Origin: Aplectana chamaeleonis | Lineage: Eukaryota; Nematoda; Chromadorea; Rhabditida; Cosmocercidae | Length of the DNA: 64,000 bases | NCBI GenBank assembly: GCA_029168955.1 | Contig: JAPDOI010001856.1 | Coordinates: 62,001 to 126,000, forward strand | Reading direction: 5' to 3' | Notes under the pieces: model-generated | What the model was told of the DNA's origin: nothing | What the model saw: the letters and a program-made list of their open reading frames with translations, nothing else | Database searches by the model: none | Position numbers and translations under genes: made by a program | In this document: piece by piece, positions 1 through 12,700 of the stretch | Numbering within the stretch: the stretch's first letter is position 1 | How the letters are laid out: every line of letters starts with the position of its first letter

Positions 1-699
1 AGCGAACTAAGTAGGTCTATTCTCCACGGAAACTTTCCCACCAATGTATGAGGGAGTTAAAAAGTGCCGGAACCCTAACGAATCCAATGACAGCCGAGCG
101 CGACGCCGCGCGCGGCGTCCATGCACCTCTGTACACTCCGCTGCAACACGCCACGTTACCGTAACCACGTAACGTTGACCGGTGTGTTAGAGAGGCTTGT
201 CCACCCAACCCACAAAACAGACGTATTTAGGTGATCTTGTGGGTTTTCCAAAGTTTTTGTGCAAATATGGATTTTTTTTCAACTTTCGGCAATTGTCCTT
301 TGCTTCGTGAACCTATCTGCCCAAAAACAGAGGTTGGAGCCCTCATATCTCCCTGATTCGCGTATGCACACTCTGTCCTCAAGCGCATATAACTACCCGT
401 TCGCTTATCATCTATGATTAATGTTATCGTGATAAAATCTGCGCTGGAACCTGCGATTTTCATTCAAAGTTTTGGTCTACTTTCGACGGAACTAATTAAT
501 ACCTGCCTGACTTATTAGTGTTACGTTTGCTTCAACTATTGCCTAGCGTCGTATCGAAGCTTTGATAGGTTTTTAGTGATCATCGTGAAAGGTAATAGAT
601 CACTATTAACCTTGACTCTACCACATTCTTCTCTAATGGTGTTCATTAGCTAGCTCCAAGCCACATGACGAATATGCTTTAAAACGAGTGAAATTTTAG
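1..699. other. upstream flank, no gene recognised
   Basis: No coding region or clear promoter element was recognised. A perfect palindromic block GACGCCGCGCGCGGCGTC lies near 101-118. Short open frames here have no domain. Confidence 0.4.
688..699 (+). other. 3' splice acceptor directly before the start ATG (candidate spliced-leader site)
   Basis: The sequence GAAATTTTAG ends exactly at the A of the first ATG (700). It looks like the acceptors used elsewhere in the gene. It could be a spliced-leader trans-splice site, common in nematodes, or the end of an upstream 5' intron. No coding exon was recognised upstream. Confidence 0.5.
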
Positions 700-765
700 A
701 TGTCGGGGAGCGATGAGGCTCCCCTCGTGCTGGACGAGTCCGACACCATGCAGCTCATACGACAG
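700..765 (+). CDS. lrk-1: lrk-1 exon 1 (start exon, 22 codons)
   Basis: The exon starts at ATG 700, reads MSGSDEAPLVLDESDTMQLI and ends ATACGACAG before the donor gttaga. It is acidic and has no domain. It ends in phase 0 and joins in frame to the exon at 1340, giving a QLIRQ-AVLFENLEL junction. The start choice rests on this being the first ATG after the acceptor-like site. Confidence 0.75.
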
Positions 766-3700
766 GTTAGATCTTTTTCACGCATTATGTCATGCTGTTA
801 TACACACAACCCTTACTACTACACGCGAAATACTGTGCGGTACCGATTGCCACAAAGTAACAAAATGCTTTTCAACTTTCATTTGAGAGTGAGAGTCTGA
901 TATAGAAATGCAACTGATATCATCATTTCATGCCCTTGTGGCAATTGGTACCGCACGGTACTTGGAGTTTACTATCTTTACTGTTCCACCTGAATGGCGT
1001 TCTTCTATGATTTTGAATATTCGGCCAGGGCAGGGATTCACGAACGAGTGTAGGTCCCAGCTGGGTTTGTTGAAAAAGGGCTCACAAGCCAGCGGTGCAT
1101 CATCGCTAGGTTTGGTTGAGTGCTGTGCTACACTGGGGTCTCACGAGACCGCACCTGTGAGGAGCTAATTGAAGCACGGTTAAGAAATACGGGGATGCGT
1201 TCTCGTGGGACCCAAACGTAGCCTAACGCTAGCCAAACCAAGCGATGGTGTGTTGTTGGCTTATGAAGACTTTGCGACAAACCCAGCTGGAACTCGTTCA
1301 TTTATCTAGCCTAGTTCATTTTGACTGGGTCACTTTCAGGCGGTTTTGTTTGAGAATTTGGAGCTTGTGACTGATTTGATTCGAGAGAATCCGTGGAGTC
1401 TGACGAGAGTGGATCGACACGGTCGCACTCTTCTCATGCTAGCTGCTCACAACGGCAGAATCGACAGCTTGAAGACAATTATAGCACTGAGCGGGAGTGA
1501 GTTCATATCAAATTGTCTTCTGTTTTTTCACCGATCTCTGTGTCCGAAAGAAGGGTGCGAGACGTTCGGTGCGTAAAGTCGCCCTTAGGCTTGAGGTAGA
1601 AAGGAGAAGCCTGTTTCAAAAACAGTCGTAGGTGGATGTCATGAATAATGTTCAAATTTTAAGAGTTTTTTATGCCCTGTTGGCCTCTTTGAATGGTCTT
1701 CGTTCCTCTTCTGCAGCCTCGAAGTGGATTTTTTCATAGGTTAAGGAACCTGGCGACCATTACAGGATTCGCCCAAAGGTGCATTGTCGTTAGAGTAGTA
1801 GGTCTCGGTGCTATGTGGGATGGGGGGGGGGCACTGCTGTATCGCACTGGCCACGCTCATTTTTCCGTGTTGCAATGACTCCTGTTCTTGGCAGGGAGGG
1901 AAACCCCGGGTAGGTGCTCAAATTTAGTATGGCACGGTGAAATGGGCGTGGCCGAGTGCACCGCACCACAGTGCCCCCCCATCCCATATACTCAGACAGT
2001 CGGTGGTACTCGGACGCCGCCGATGCGGAGCTCGGACGCTCCCACAGCGACGTCTGGCCTGGAGGACGGGCGCTCACCGGCCACAGAACCTTCTCGGACG
2101 CCGACCTCTACCAAATTTTGGCCGTAAGCGCCCTTTCACGTTATTGTAGGCTGTCGGTTTTTCGTGATGCTTTATCACGGATTGCGAAAGCTGTTAGGAA
2201 ACAAGCCGCAAGGCCTGTTTCCTACAAAATTTACTTGGGGGCATTGAGCCCCCAGGCCTTCCTTCTTTATTGGGCCATCTGGGCAATACTAATACCTTGC
2301 ATTGCCCTTTGACGACCAGAATCGGCCGACCACCTAACCCCCACGCGTCCCGTATACAGCGCGGGTTTGCACTAATCCTTCAACATATACTCTCGTGTTG
2401 GTCGCTTGACGGTTGTTGGTCTGCGTCCGGGAAAATCGACATAGCCGCCTCGCTAGGGGAGCTACCGGTCAGCGTCTCTCATCCCACTCACTTCAAGGTG
2501 CGCTCACCGGACACGACACCTAGAAGTCGGCGTCCGAGTACCACCGACTGTCTGAGTAGCGCCTAGGTCTCTTCGGGCACTCGAATAAATGCGCCGTGTC
2601 GTGTCCGGGACTACCGCAGTCCGGGCATGCGTCAGGCCGGCTGCTGTCGATTCTGTTGACGTAGGACATGAGCAATGCTGAGTGACCACAGCGCAGCGAG
2701 GCAAGAGCATATCTGGCTCGCCTGCCAAGTTGAGACTCAGACTCGCAAACCCGAGGATGAAAATTAGTTTTTCAGTTTCAAACAGTTCGCAGTCTCACGG
2801 GTTCGTGTCATTAACTCTATAAAAAAGGGGCGCGGTGAAGGGGGGGGGGTACTTGGTAACGCCCGTATTTCCGTGCCGCTGCGCTATTTTGGCACAAACC
2901 CGGTGCTTTCCTCCCCCTTCCAAAATAATGAGAGTCGTTGCGGCACGGGAAAATGGACGTGGCCAAGTGTGATACCATAGTGACCCCCACCCCCTGTTGC
3001 GCTAGTACCTGTTGTTTTGTTAGGAATAGAGAGCTTCAACCCTGGAAATTATTGTAACCTTTTTCTGGATTCGGCGTGGAAACGTCTATATTGTTCGATT
3101 TTTGTTGCACTGTATTTCTTACTAACCGAACCACTCTTTCGGAAGAGCCTTTGGTGCTATCGCAGCGGTGGGGGGGGGGCTATGGCACGATGCATTTGGC
3201 CACGCCCATGTTACCGTGCCGCACTGAATTCGAGCACCTAACCGGTGTTTCTTCCCCCTTCCAAAATCAGGAGCAGGCTACGGCGCGAGGTGTGACACAA
3301 CCCAACTTAGATCCGACCCCTCCCCCTCCAAGTCAAGCGATTTGTTCAGCCCCCCCCCACTGGAACGAATTTTTAGATCAAGACTACATTGATCTTCTTC
3401 TTCTTTGCAGCCACATTGGGGGTTTTGTCATAGGTTGAGAAACTGGGCGACCAGTAACGGATTCGTCCATAAGTCCATTACGGTCAGCGTGGTGGGTCTC
3501 TCCGGACATTTGAAAAGGTGTGCAGTATCATGGCCAAGGGAGCCACAGTCCGGGCAAACATCTGATTTGCTGCTGTCTATTTTGCTGACGTAGGACATAA
3601 GCATGGTAGAATGACCACAGCGCAGCGATGCCAGGGTGCACCTGGCCCTTCTTCCGAGTTCAGCCTCGGATGTGCAGACTTGGGGCGGCACTACCCCCAA

Positions 3701-6700
3701 TGTGGGATTAATGGCCGCCTTTTTCAGATGGCACCGTACGAACTGAGTATGCTCCTCGCGCAATAGACGGAGTCGTTCTTGCTGTGAGTCGTGCCATCTT
3801 TGCAGATTGACCTTGCTAGGAGCATCGGCGAATGGCTTTCTGATGTATCTCTCTCTCTGACGGGGTTTAGCACTCTCCAAGAGGGGTGATTCGGTTGTTT
3901 GACAATGTTGATGAAAAATTGTTGGGCCTGGAGCTGAAAGTGCTCCCTTACTGGTAATAAGCGGGTCTCAGAATGCAAGTGATCGACCGGGGAACTTCTT
4001 GCACATCCGGTGGCGATTCGAAGAGCTGCATTCTGTATGCGTTTCATCTTAGTTCAAGAGGTTTCCGAAACTAGATGCTGCCAAACTGGTGCGGCGTATT
4101 CTAGTGCAGGCTGAATAAATCGCCTTATACGTTGTAATAATGGTTTCTTTGCTACTACCCCATGATGTACCGCCCAGGGCTCTAAGCACGTGAAGCTTCG
4201 CTTTCACGATAGCCTGCTTCTGTTCCGTGTTCTTATGGAACTCGAGCGATGGATCGAGCACGAGTCCGAGAAGTTTTGGGAAGCGGGCCGTAGGCAAACG
4301 ATCTCCATTCCATACGACATACGGATGTGCGCTGTGTTCAGATGGGTCCCTCTCCCATGACAAAAACCCTCTTTGTGGAGGGGATGACGTCGGTTTGCAC
4401 GGAGGCGATCTTCTTTCCTCCACACTGCCACGGCACGAACGTACGACATCTCGGCAGCACTACATTGATGCATCGATTGTATCAATTAATCCTAATATTG
4501 CAATAAATAAATGATTTCCTCGAAAACAGACAAAAACAACTGTCCAGCGACTGACACCAAATGTTTGTTCAAAGCCTGAACATTCATTAGGTTCATGAGG
4601 GCACATAGGTGCGGCTTCGGGCGCGAAATCCACATTTCATTTCATGAGGACATGAGAACCACAAAAAACAAGGCAGCCAAAATGTACGAAACTCAAAGCC
4701 GAAGAGCGCTACGTAGCTAGGGGTCCATGAAATAATGCTCTAGTTCGGGATTGTGACGAAATATTTTCAAGTATTTATTGAATTTTTAATTAGGGAGTTT
4801 CGCGTTGCTACAACGTTCGGAAAACCTAGTCCCAAGTAGCCAACGAACGGACCCAAGTAGCTAATTTAGCTCTTTTAGCCTGGGCCCGTGAATAGGTTTC
4901 CCGCACGTTGTAGCAACGCGAAACTCCCTAATTTAAATTTCGATAAATACTTAAAGATATTTCACAACAATCCCGGATTAGAACATTATTTCATGGACCT
5001 CTACCTATGTAGCGCTGTTCGGCTTAGAGCCTCGTATATGGAATTTTGGGTGCGTTTCGACATCTGAACAGCCAATTACAAAATGTGCTTCTCGTGCCCG
5101 GAACCGCACCTATGTGCCCTCAGGGCATACAATAGGCACCGCCCTCTCTATCTTGCGCTATCGGGTTTGAAGCTGCGTCCATGAAATTTTGAGTGCATTT
5201 TCATATCCGAAGAGTCAATTACGAAATGTGATTTTCGCGCCCGAAGCCGCACCTATGTGCCCTCAGGGCATAAAAACAGGCTCTCCCCATCCTAAGTAGC
5301 GCTGTTCGGCTTAGAACTGCGTACATGAAAATTTGGGTGCATTTTCATATCCGAAGAGTCAATTACGAAATGTGATTTTCGCGCCCGAAGCCGCACCTAT
5401 GTGCCCTCAGGGCATAAAAACAAGCTCTCCCCATCCTATGTAGCGCTGTTCGGCTTAGAACTGCGTACATGAAAATTTGGGTGCATTTTCATATCCGAAG
5501 AGTCAATTACGAAATGTGATTTTCGCGCCCGAAGCCGCACCTATGTGCCCTCAGGGCATAAAAACAAGCTCTCCCCATCCTATGTAGCGCTGTTCGGCTT
5601 AGAGCTGCGTACATGAAAATTTGGGTGCGTTTTCACATGCGCACGTTCGACTCAAATATCGTATTCTTTTAACTCATACCTTGAAGAAATGTAGACTTCC
5701 TGCGGGACCACACCTGCGGCAGGTGTGGGCCTTATAGTGTAGTGCCTTTGAGCGTCTTTCTTAGGCAGTGAAAGTTTGTATATAGGGTATATCTACCACT
5801 CTCGACTCGACAATCCTACTTTCGTGACCCTTACTTCGCAAGAAAAATTGAGAGGTCTAACGTTTAGCAGAAATTAAGCACCTTGCGGGATCGAATCCGT
5901 GTCGTGAGTCTTGTATGAGTGGATTTCAGAGAATGAAATTCGCAGCGCAACCAGAATGGATGACGCTCTTTCCGACTAGCAAGTGTTTGTGCCATGTCTG
6001 GTCTGGCTAAAGTTCAAACACCGATTTTTGTATCTAGCCATTTATTGGTGTGTGTTTTCCATACATTTAAAAAGACCTGTTCTTCTCGAAAACATATTTA
6101 TTTCTTTAGTACATTTCGTCGTCTTTGCCTTCGCCAATAACTTCATTCATCGCACCCATTCTTCTCTTCCGCCCCATTCCGTAGCTTCCAATCATAACTT
6201 GTTTACAATTCAATGCACTACTATCCTGGATACACGCCCAAAACCTATGGGCCTTATATTCAACCGTAGGAGAACTTTTACTATAATTTTAATCTTTACG
6301 AAAGCTTAATTACAACAAGATTTCATGTTAATTGGACGGTATTATCGAATTCTTCGCAAACAATAATTTTCAACAGTGTTCCTACCCCCGGTCAGAATGT
6401 TCACCTTGTCTCCCGGTGGAGCTCAGACCCCCTCCCTGCACCCTTGCTCAGCTCAGACCCCCAGGTGTGGATATCCATACCCTGGTTCGTGCCTCACTTT
6501 TACATCTCCAATTCATATCCTGCCTCATTTGTATTGCGCAGTTGCTTCGTTCACTCTTCAGTTTCTTTTGTTGATCATTTGTCTCATTTCGCCCACTCAG
6601 TTTGATGTCCAGTTTTATTTTGACCTCTTATTGTGATCTCATTTTGCCGTCATTTTTTATACTAACGGTATGGCTCTCACCCCCCCCCCCTGATAGAAGT

Positions 6701-9700
6701 CCATCTTGGTTATTGGCTGATCGAAGGTCCGACCCCTCCTCTGTGATACATCGCACCTCACGCCGAACCCTGATCAGGAGAGTTGTTGCGACTCGAAAAA
6801 TTTGGGCGTGGTCAAGAGTGATACCACAGCCCCCCCCCCCCTGTTGCGGTGGCTTCGCGCCCCTTTTTATAGAACTAACAGGATGAACCCGCGAGTCTGC
6901 GAATGTCGTTGGAAACTGAAATCCTATTTTTCCGACGCTATTCTCGCTCTGTAGATTGTGATCTTTCTAGCTGATGTGAATGCAAGTAATGGATCGGGTA
7001 AAACAGCGTTGCATCTTGCTGCTGAGGCTGGTGAAGTATCAGTTGTGCAACAACTTCTTCTTGTCGGTGCTGATACAGAACGCCAAGATTCAGCGGGACA
7101 CTGTGCTCTGGAATCCGCTCATATTGCTGGACATGACAATGTAGCGGCAGCCATTATTGAGAGTATTCGTGAGTTGAAAATCTCTAACTTCTTTTCGTGG
7201 AAATAACTTAATTTGTTTTTGTTCTATAGAAATGGCGAATGATAGGCTGAATCAAGCCCATTCTTGCCTGATGGTTGCATGTGCGCAGGGTGATGTTGAA
7301 ACTGTTGATAGGATTCTTGAGAAACTGTCTCCCAAGGATCGATACGTTGTTCTGAATGGACGTACTGCTGAAGACAGCACTGCAATGTTTATGTGGGTAT
7401 ATTGTGTACAGTCGGCATGGATTCTGAAGAGAATCTGCGTTCCCCATTGGAGGTTTCCGCACATTCCGTGCACCTATGTTATAACATATGGCACCGAGTT
7501 CGCGCCAACCTTCAATAGGGAACGCAGAGTATCACTAGGATCCATGCCGACGTTATCGACTTTGGAGTAGTTTTTCTTTTTTTTAACAGTAGCATTCGAG
7601 ATACAACGTCCTTCTCAATTCGAGCCAGGACAAGAAAAAAGCGACCGATCTCGACCGAAGATCTGGAGATTCCGTTATGATAGCATGACCGACCGCTCCT
7701 CTCTACTCCACTTGGCTCGAAATGAGGGAGAATTGCAGTATTTCTTTGTGATCTTACAGTGCTTGTACCAATGGACAGCTAGAGGTTGTGGAACGTTTAC
7801 TTGAACCAGGAAACGAAAACGAGCATGTGCTGGTAAATCAAAGCACGAAGGACACTGTCCTACATGCCGCGGTATCCTCGCAGAATGTCGATGTGTTGAG
7901 GATAATGCTTGAGGTATTTTCATGCAGTTTACTGGGGAATGATCTCTATCTCATTTTCGTCCCAGCAAAATCGGGCTCACGTCGACTTCTGAAAAGCGCG
8001 AAGGTGGAGTTGTGATACTTTTTTTCCGGTGGAAATTCTCTTGTGGAGGCAAAATTATTATTTGTGGAAACTGGTGACCAAAAATAGCATTTTGCGGTTC
8101 ATTTACTTGGCCACAGCCTATTTATTGCTCCTTGTTTGCTGACATTCTTTGAAACCGCAGTGGGCCCCGTACCTTTCGATTTCTGATGAAAACTCGAAAG
8201 CTGTTCTATCGTGAACACTGCCTGTAAGCAAATCTTCATTATTAGATTTTCTGGAAAATGCTAGATGTTTAGTCGTTCCCGGCGTTGATTGCCAACTCGA
8301 ACTGCGACGGGTGTTCCTGTCTCCATTGGGCTGCTCAAAGCGGTTCAACAGAAATAGTGAAGAGGTACGTTTTCATAGAGTTTCATGTTTGTTTTCTCTT
8401 CGGCAGCTGATCTTTGTTGCACTCACAGTTGTGATAGCATTAAAATATTATGGTCTTTCCCCCCCCCCCAGGATTGAAATCATTTTTTTTCGCTGCAGCT
8501 GTGTTCAAAAAAGAGTAACAAACATGGAGGGAGAACGACATAAAAACGTGATTTCATACCTGTATTCTCATCCCTTGGAGAAATTTTCATTGCTTTCCTG
8601 TGTGAGGTCCCAGACAGAGTGCTCAATTTTTCGGCGGTTGGCGAGGGTCCCGTAAAATTTTGAGCCCAAACTTTTTGCCAAAGACGGTTTCAGACAATAT
8701 CAGCAACTGTTTCCTGATTTATCAGTAAATGGCTGCCGGTTATGGCCGCAGCTTCCCGGTTGAAAATGAGCCCCAAAGACAGTTCAAAGGCAGGAGGCAC
8801 ACTCGAAAAAGTTGTCGAGATAACTACGTTATTGGGGTCGTATGGCCCTTTGTAGAACGCTCACCCCGTTGGAAGTGTAAAAACGATTTAGACTCACTAA
8901 ATTTAAGCAAAGGAAGTCTAAAAATTTCGACAACCCCGCCCATGAGCTTCGACAACTCCGCCCACAAATACAAACTCGTCCAGATTGACCGTTCGAATAC
9001 GGTCACTTTGGCTGGTTTTTGATGCTTCCAGCGAGGTGAATGTTCTAGTTAAGGCTGTAAGAGTATATCGGCTTCGCTATCTCAATCATTTTGTCGCTAA
9101 TATTTGCGCTTTCAACCATGCGCGGTGTAACTCGTGCACTTTCACCCAATAACAAAAACAACCGTGATTCCTATATTTTCATACAGCTCTCGTTGGTTTT
9201 TTTGTACCCCATACTACCAGCTCCAAACCTTTGATTTATGTCATAAAATCGATACCATTTTTGGTCGTGTCTGCTGCCTTAAATGGGATTGGTACTGATA
9301 CCATAGTAGACGCTAGGACCGGCTGCAACAGGGAAATGGGCAGTCACAGACCTTACGTCGTCCACTTATTCATGAAAGTGAACCACGAAAAGTGCATTCT
9401 GGTACTAATAATCCTCCAGCCTATAATTGGCCACTAAGGACACGAAAGTTCCTTTCTTATACATAGTAAGATTTTTTCGTGAGATCCCTCGACCTTTGTT
9501 TCAGTCTCCTAGAATTTGAATATCCCGAGCAGTACGTGAAGGAAGTCGATCTGTTGTCCTATCCTCCATATCGCTCCGCTATAGATGTGAATCACGGCGA
9601 CAACGAATGTAGAACTGCGCTATATCGAGCTGCCTCGAAATGTCATACAGATGTGTTGCAGTACATGTTAGCGGTGAGTTGTTTTGTCTACTACGTTGTC

Positions 9701-12700
9701 GCTACGCATGCCACCATCATATCAAGAATGAACAGACCTAGAAATAGATTTTCCACAGTAAACCTATAAAATCTGAGCCTGACTCAGGGTTGAGCAGGGT
9801 TGCGATCCAGCGCAACGGGGTCGTAAAAATATTGGAAAACTTTTGTGAAAAAATGGGAATTCAGGGGGGGGGGGGCTCGCAAAATTTTCGGAGAAGAAAG
9901 GGAATTTACTCCAAAACTTGTGGTCAGCTAGAATGAGGAAAGCAGTTTTCAAGGCTGGAGCAATTTTTCATCTCGGGGGGTCGTAAAAATTTTCCAAAAT
10001 TTTGGTCAACATTAGTGAGGGTCGTAGCTCTGCCAGAAATTGCCACAACGGCCTGCTCAACCCTGGCCCGAATGAGGCGTCTTTTTGTGCTCGATCATAT
10101 TCAGAAACAGTTCTGTAGTGCTTGTTGCTGAGCAACTTTGAATCAATTTGCTCGTTTTCAAGCTACAGTGAAAACAAGACTCAACGTCCTACCTGCTCTC
10201 GGCGGAACGTCCTGGGGTGCAGTAAAGAAACGATCCTAACCACGTACAAGGCCATCGTACAGCCCGCCCTGGAGTATGCTGCACCAGTCTGGCTGTTGTT
10301 GTTGTTGTTGCCCATCATCCACCATACACACTGATCCTGGATCCAATTTCCGGCATATTGACGACGTCATCGAAGCAACATTGCTGGGATCCTCTTCTTT
10401 GGAGGATCCCTGAGTGGGGCGTTTTTCCACCCTCTTTTTTTATTTAATCTTTTTTTTTTAAATTCTTTTTTATTTTTTTTTACATTTCAAATTCATTATT
10501 GCATAATTAAAGTGGCAGGAAATGGGCTACTTCCACTGGTTTGAGCCAGAGATCTTCTATTGTGAGGTGCGTTGGCTTTCCAGAGCAAGAGAACATGTGA
10601 GGTACTGTGTGTTCCTCAAGCCCGCAGTCTGGACAAAGTGGATTATCGGCTGCTCCTATCTTATGTAGATACCCATTGCGACTTCGAATAGAAACCGCTC
10701 CGGAGCTGAGATAGCGCTGCCCGACTTGGTCTTGGCAAAGTCTCCTCCTCCTTAGCAATCGGCGGCGGTCCACTTAGCAAGGGGGAGTTCATAGTAACCA
10801 GGAGCTCCTTAACAAACTCTTTGTGCACTTCTTTGCGAATGCTTTCCGCGTTTTCTGGCCTGACCAATATTGGCTTGATCGTTCTGACATGCTTTCTGAT
10901 CTGTCTTGCTGGTTCCGGTTTCTTCATCATGTCGTGTGAGGGATGTTCTGGATCAAGTGCCGCAACCGTTCGATATTGAAGCGTCAACATCTCATTATGA
11001 GCTTTGACTGGCATGATTCCCGTCTCATTGCTGAGGTGGGTAGTGCCAGCCATCGCCAGGCTTCCCGTCGCGGTCCTCAAGGCTACATTTTGACAAGCTT
11101 GTAACCGATCCCAGTGAGTCGACGCAATGAGCGGGCTCCAGGCTGGAGCAGCGTAAGACATCACGGATTGTCCGGTGGCGCGGTAGGTCAGTGTGAGCAG
11201 CTCTTTGATTTGTCCCCAGTTTCTTCCTGCCAACGCTTTCAAGAGATTCGCCCTTTTAGCCGTCATCTTGCGAACTTCCGCATGTAATCGACCCGTCATC
11301 ATAGTGTCGAAATGGTAGCCGAGAATTGTCGGATTTCTTTCGTGTGTGATTTGCATCCCATTTATGAACACTTTCGGTACGTATCTCGCTTGAGCATAAT
11401 GTGTTGTTAGAAGGGAGACAGTAGTCTTCTGAAGCGACAGTTGAAGATGTAGATGTTCCAGGGCCTTTGTTAGCTTCGGGAGATAATCGTTCAGACGTTT
11501 TTCGCAGGTTTCAATATTCGGATCTGATGCCACCAGTGTTAGGTCATCCGCATATCCGACTAGACGTGTTTCTGGAGGGGGTGCCGGGAGATCTGCTATG
11601 TAGAATGAGAACAGCAGCGGAGATAGAACCGCACCTTGCGGTACCCCGGAGCGCACCAATCTTACTTTCGACATCTGGCCTCTAAACTCTGTCCGTATTG
11701 TTCTGCCTTTCAAGTAGCTAGAAATCCATCCGGCTAAACCTCTCGGTAGGGATGACTCGGCAAGCTTTTGACAAAGGATGGAGATAACCACAGTGTCATA
11801 TGCTTTCTTCAAGTCGAGTGCAACCATAATTGAGCGGCTAGGCGGTCTCTTCTCATTTAACCCATCCGTGATGAATCCGGTCAATTCGACCAACGCTGAG
11901 GTTGTGGAGAAACCTTTCCGAAAACCATTCTGCCATCCAGGGATTTGCATGTGCGTCTCCAGTGTAGGAAGAATGGTTCTTTCAAAAGTGCGTGCCATAG
12001 ATGAAATGATCGAAATAGGCCTGTAGCTGTTCAGATCTTCTGCAGGTTTACCAGGCTTCAGGAGTGGGAAAATTCTCACCTCCTTCCACGACGCCGGGAT
12101 CAGTCCAGATGACAGGGTTCTGTTGTAAAGGGCTCTAAGGCACTCCCGAAAAATTGGTCCTGAATGTTTGAGCACTACCGGGGCCACACCACTTGTATCC
12201 AACGCTCTAGACGGCTTGCATTTCTTCAAGGCGGCGTCGATGAGGGCTGTCGAAATGATGAGAACGTCTTCTCTCGGAAAGTTTTTGATCCATCGGAAGG
12301 TCCTTCGTGACGACTTCATGCTTTTATGAGGGCATGGCGAACTGAACTGTTTGCATAAAAGGTTGGCCGCATTTTTGTTTTTCAACGGTTTGCCCCTATG
12401 CAAAATTTGAATGGGATTGGGTTTCACTGAACGGCCACCCAGAGCCTTCATGGTTGCCCGTAGCTTCGAAGTTTGTACGATGATCTATGCCTTCCACGAA
12501 AGTTCTCCATGTCTGCTGTCGGTCCTTCCTCACTTCATCAGCGATTTCTCTGTTCAGCTCAGGGATTCTGGTGTTGGTCGGGTCCGTTCTTTTGATCGAG
12601 CCTCTTTCACATATGAGGTCCTTAGCGGTGTCCGACAGTCCCGGCATAAAAGCCTTACGTCTGCCCTTAGGGATAGATTGTGACGTTGCTGTCCTTACGG

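Noticed and set aside
5020..5640. CRISPR-like regular repeat array
   Set aside because: Units are 144 bp head-to-tail with no unique spacers, in a eukaryotic fold-back structure: an ordinary tandem repeat.
8160..8167. 8-base micro-exon (WAP) that would fix the phase gap between exons 5 and 6
   Set aside because: It fits arithmetically, but such a short exon with a weak donor cannot be supported from sequence alone.
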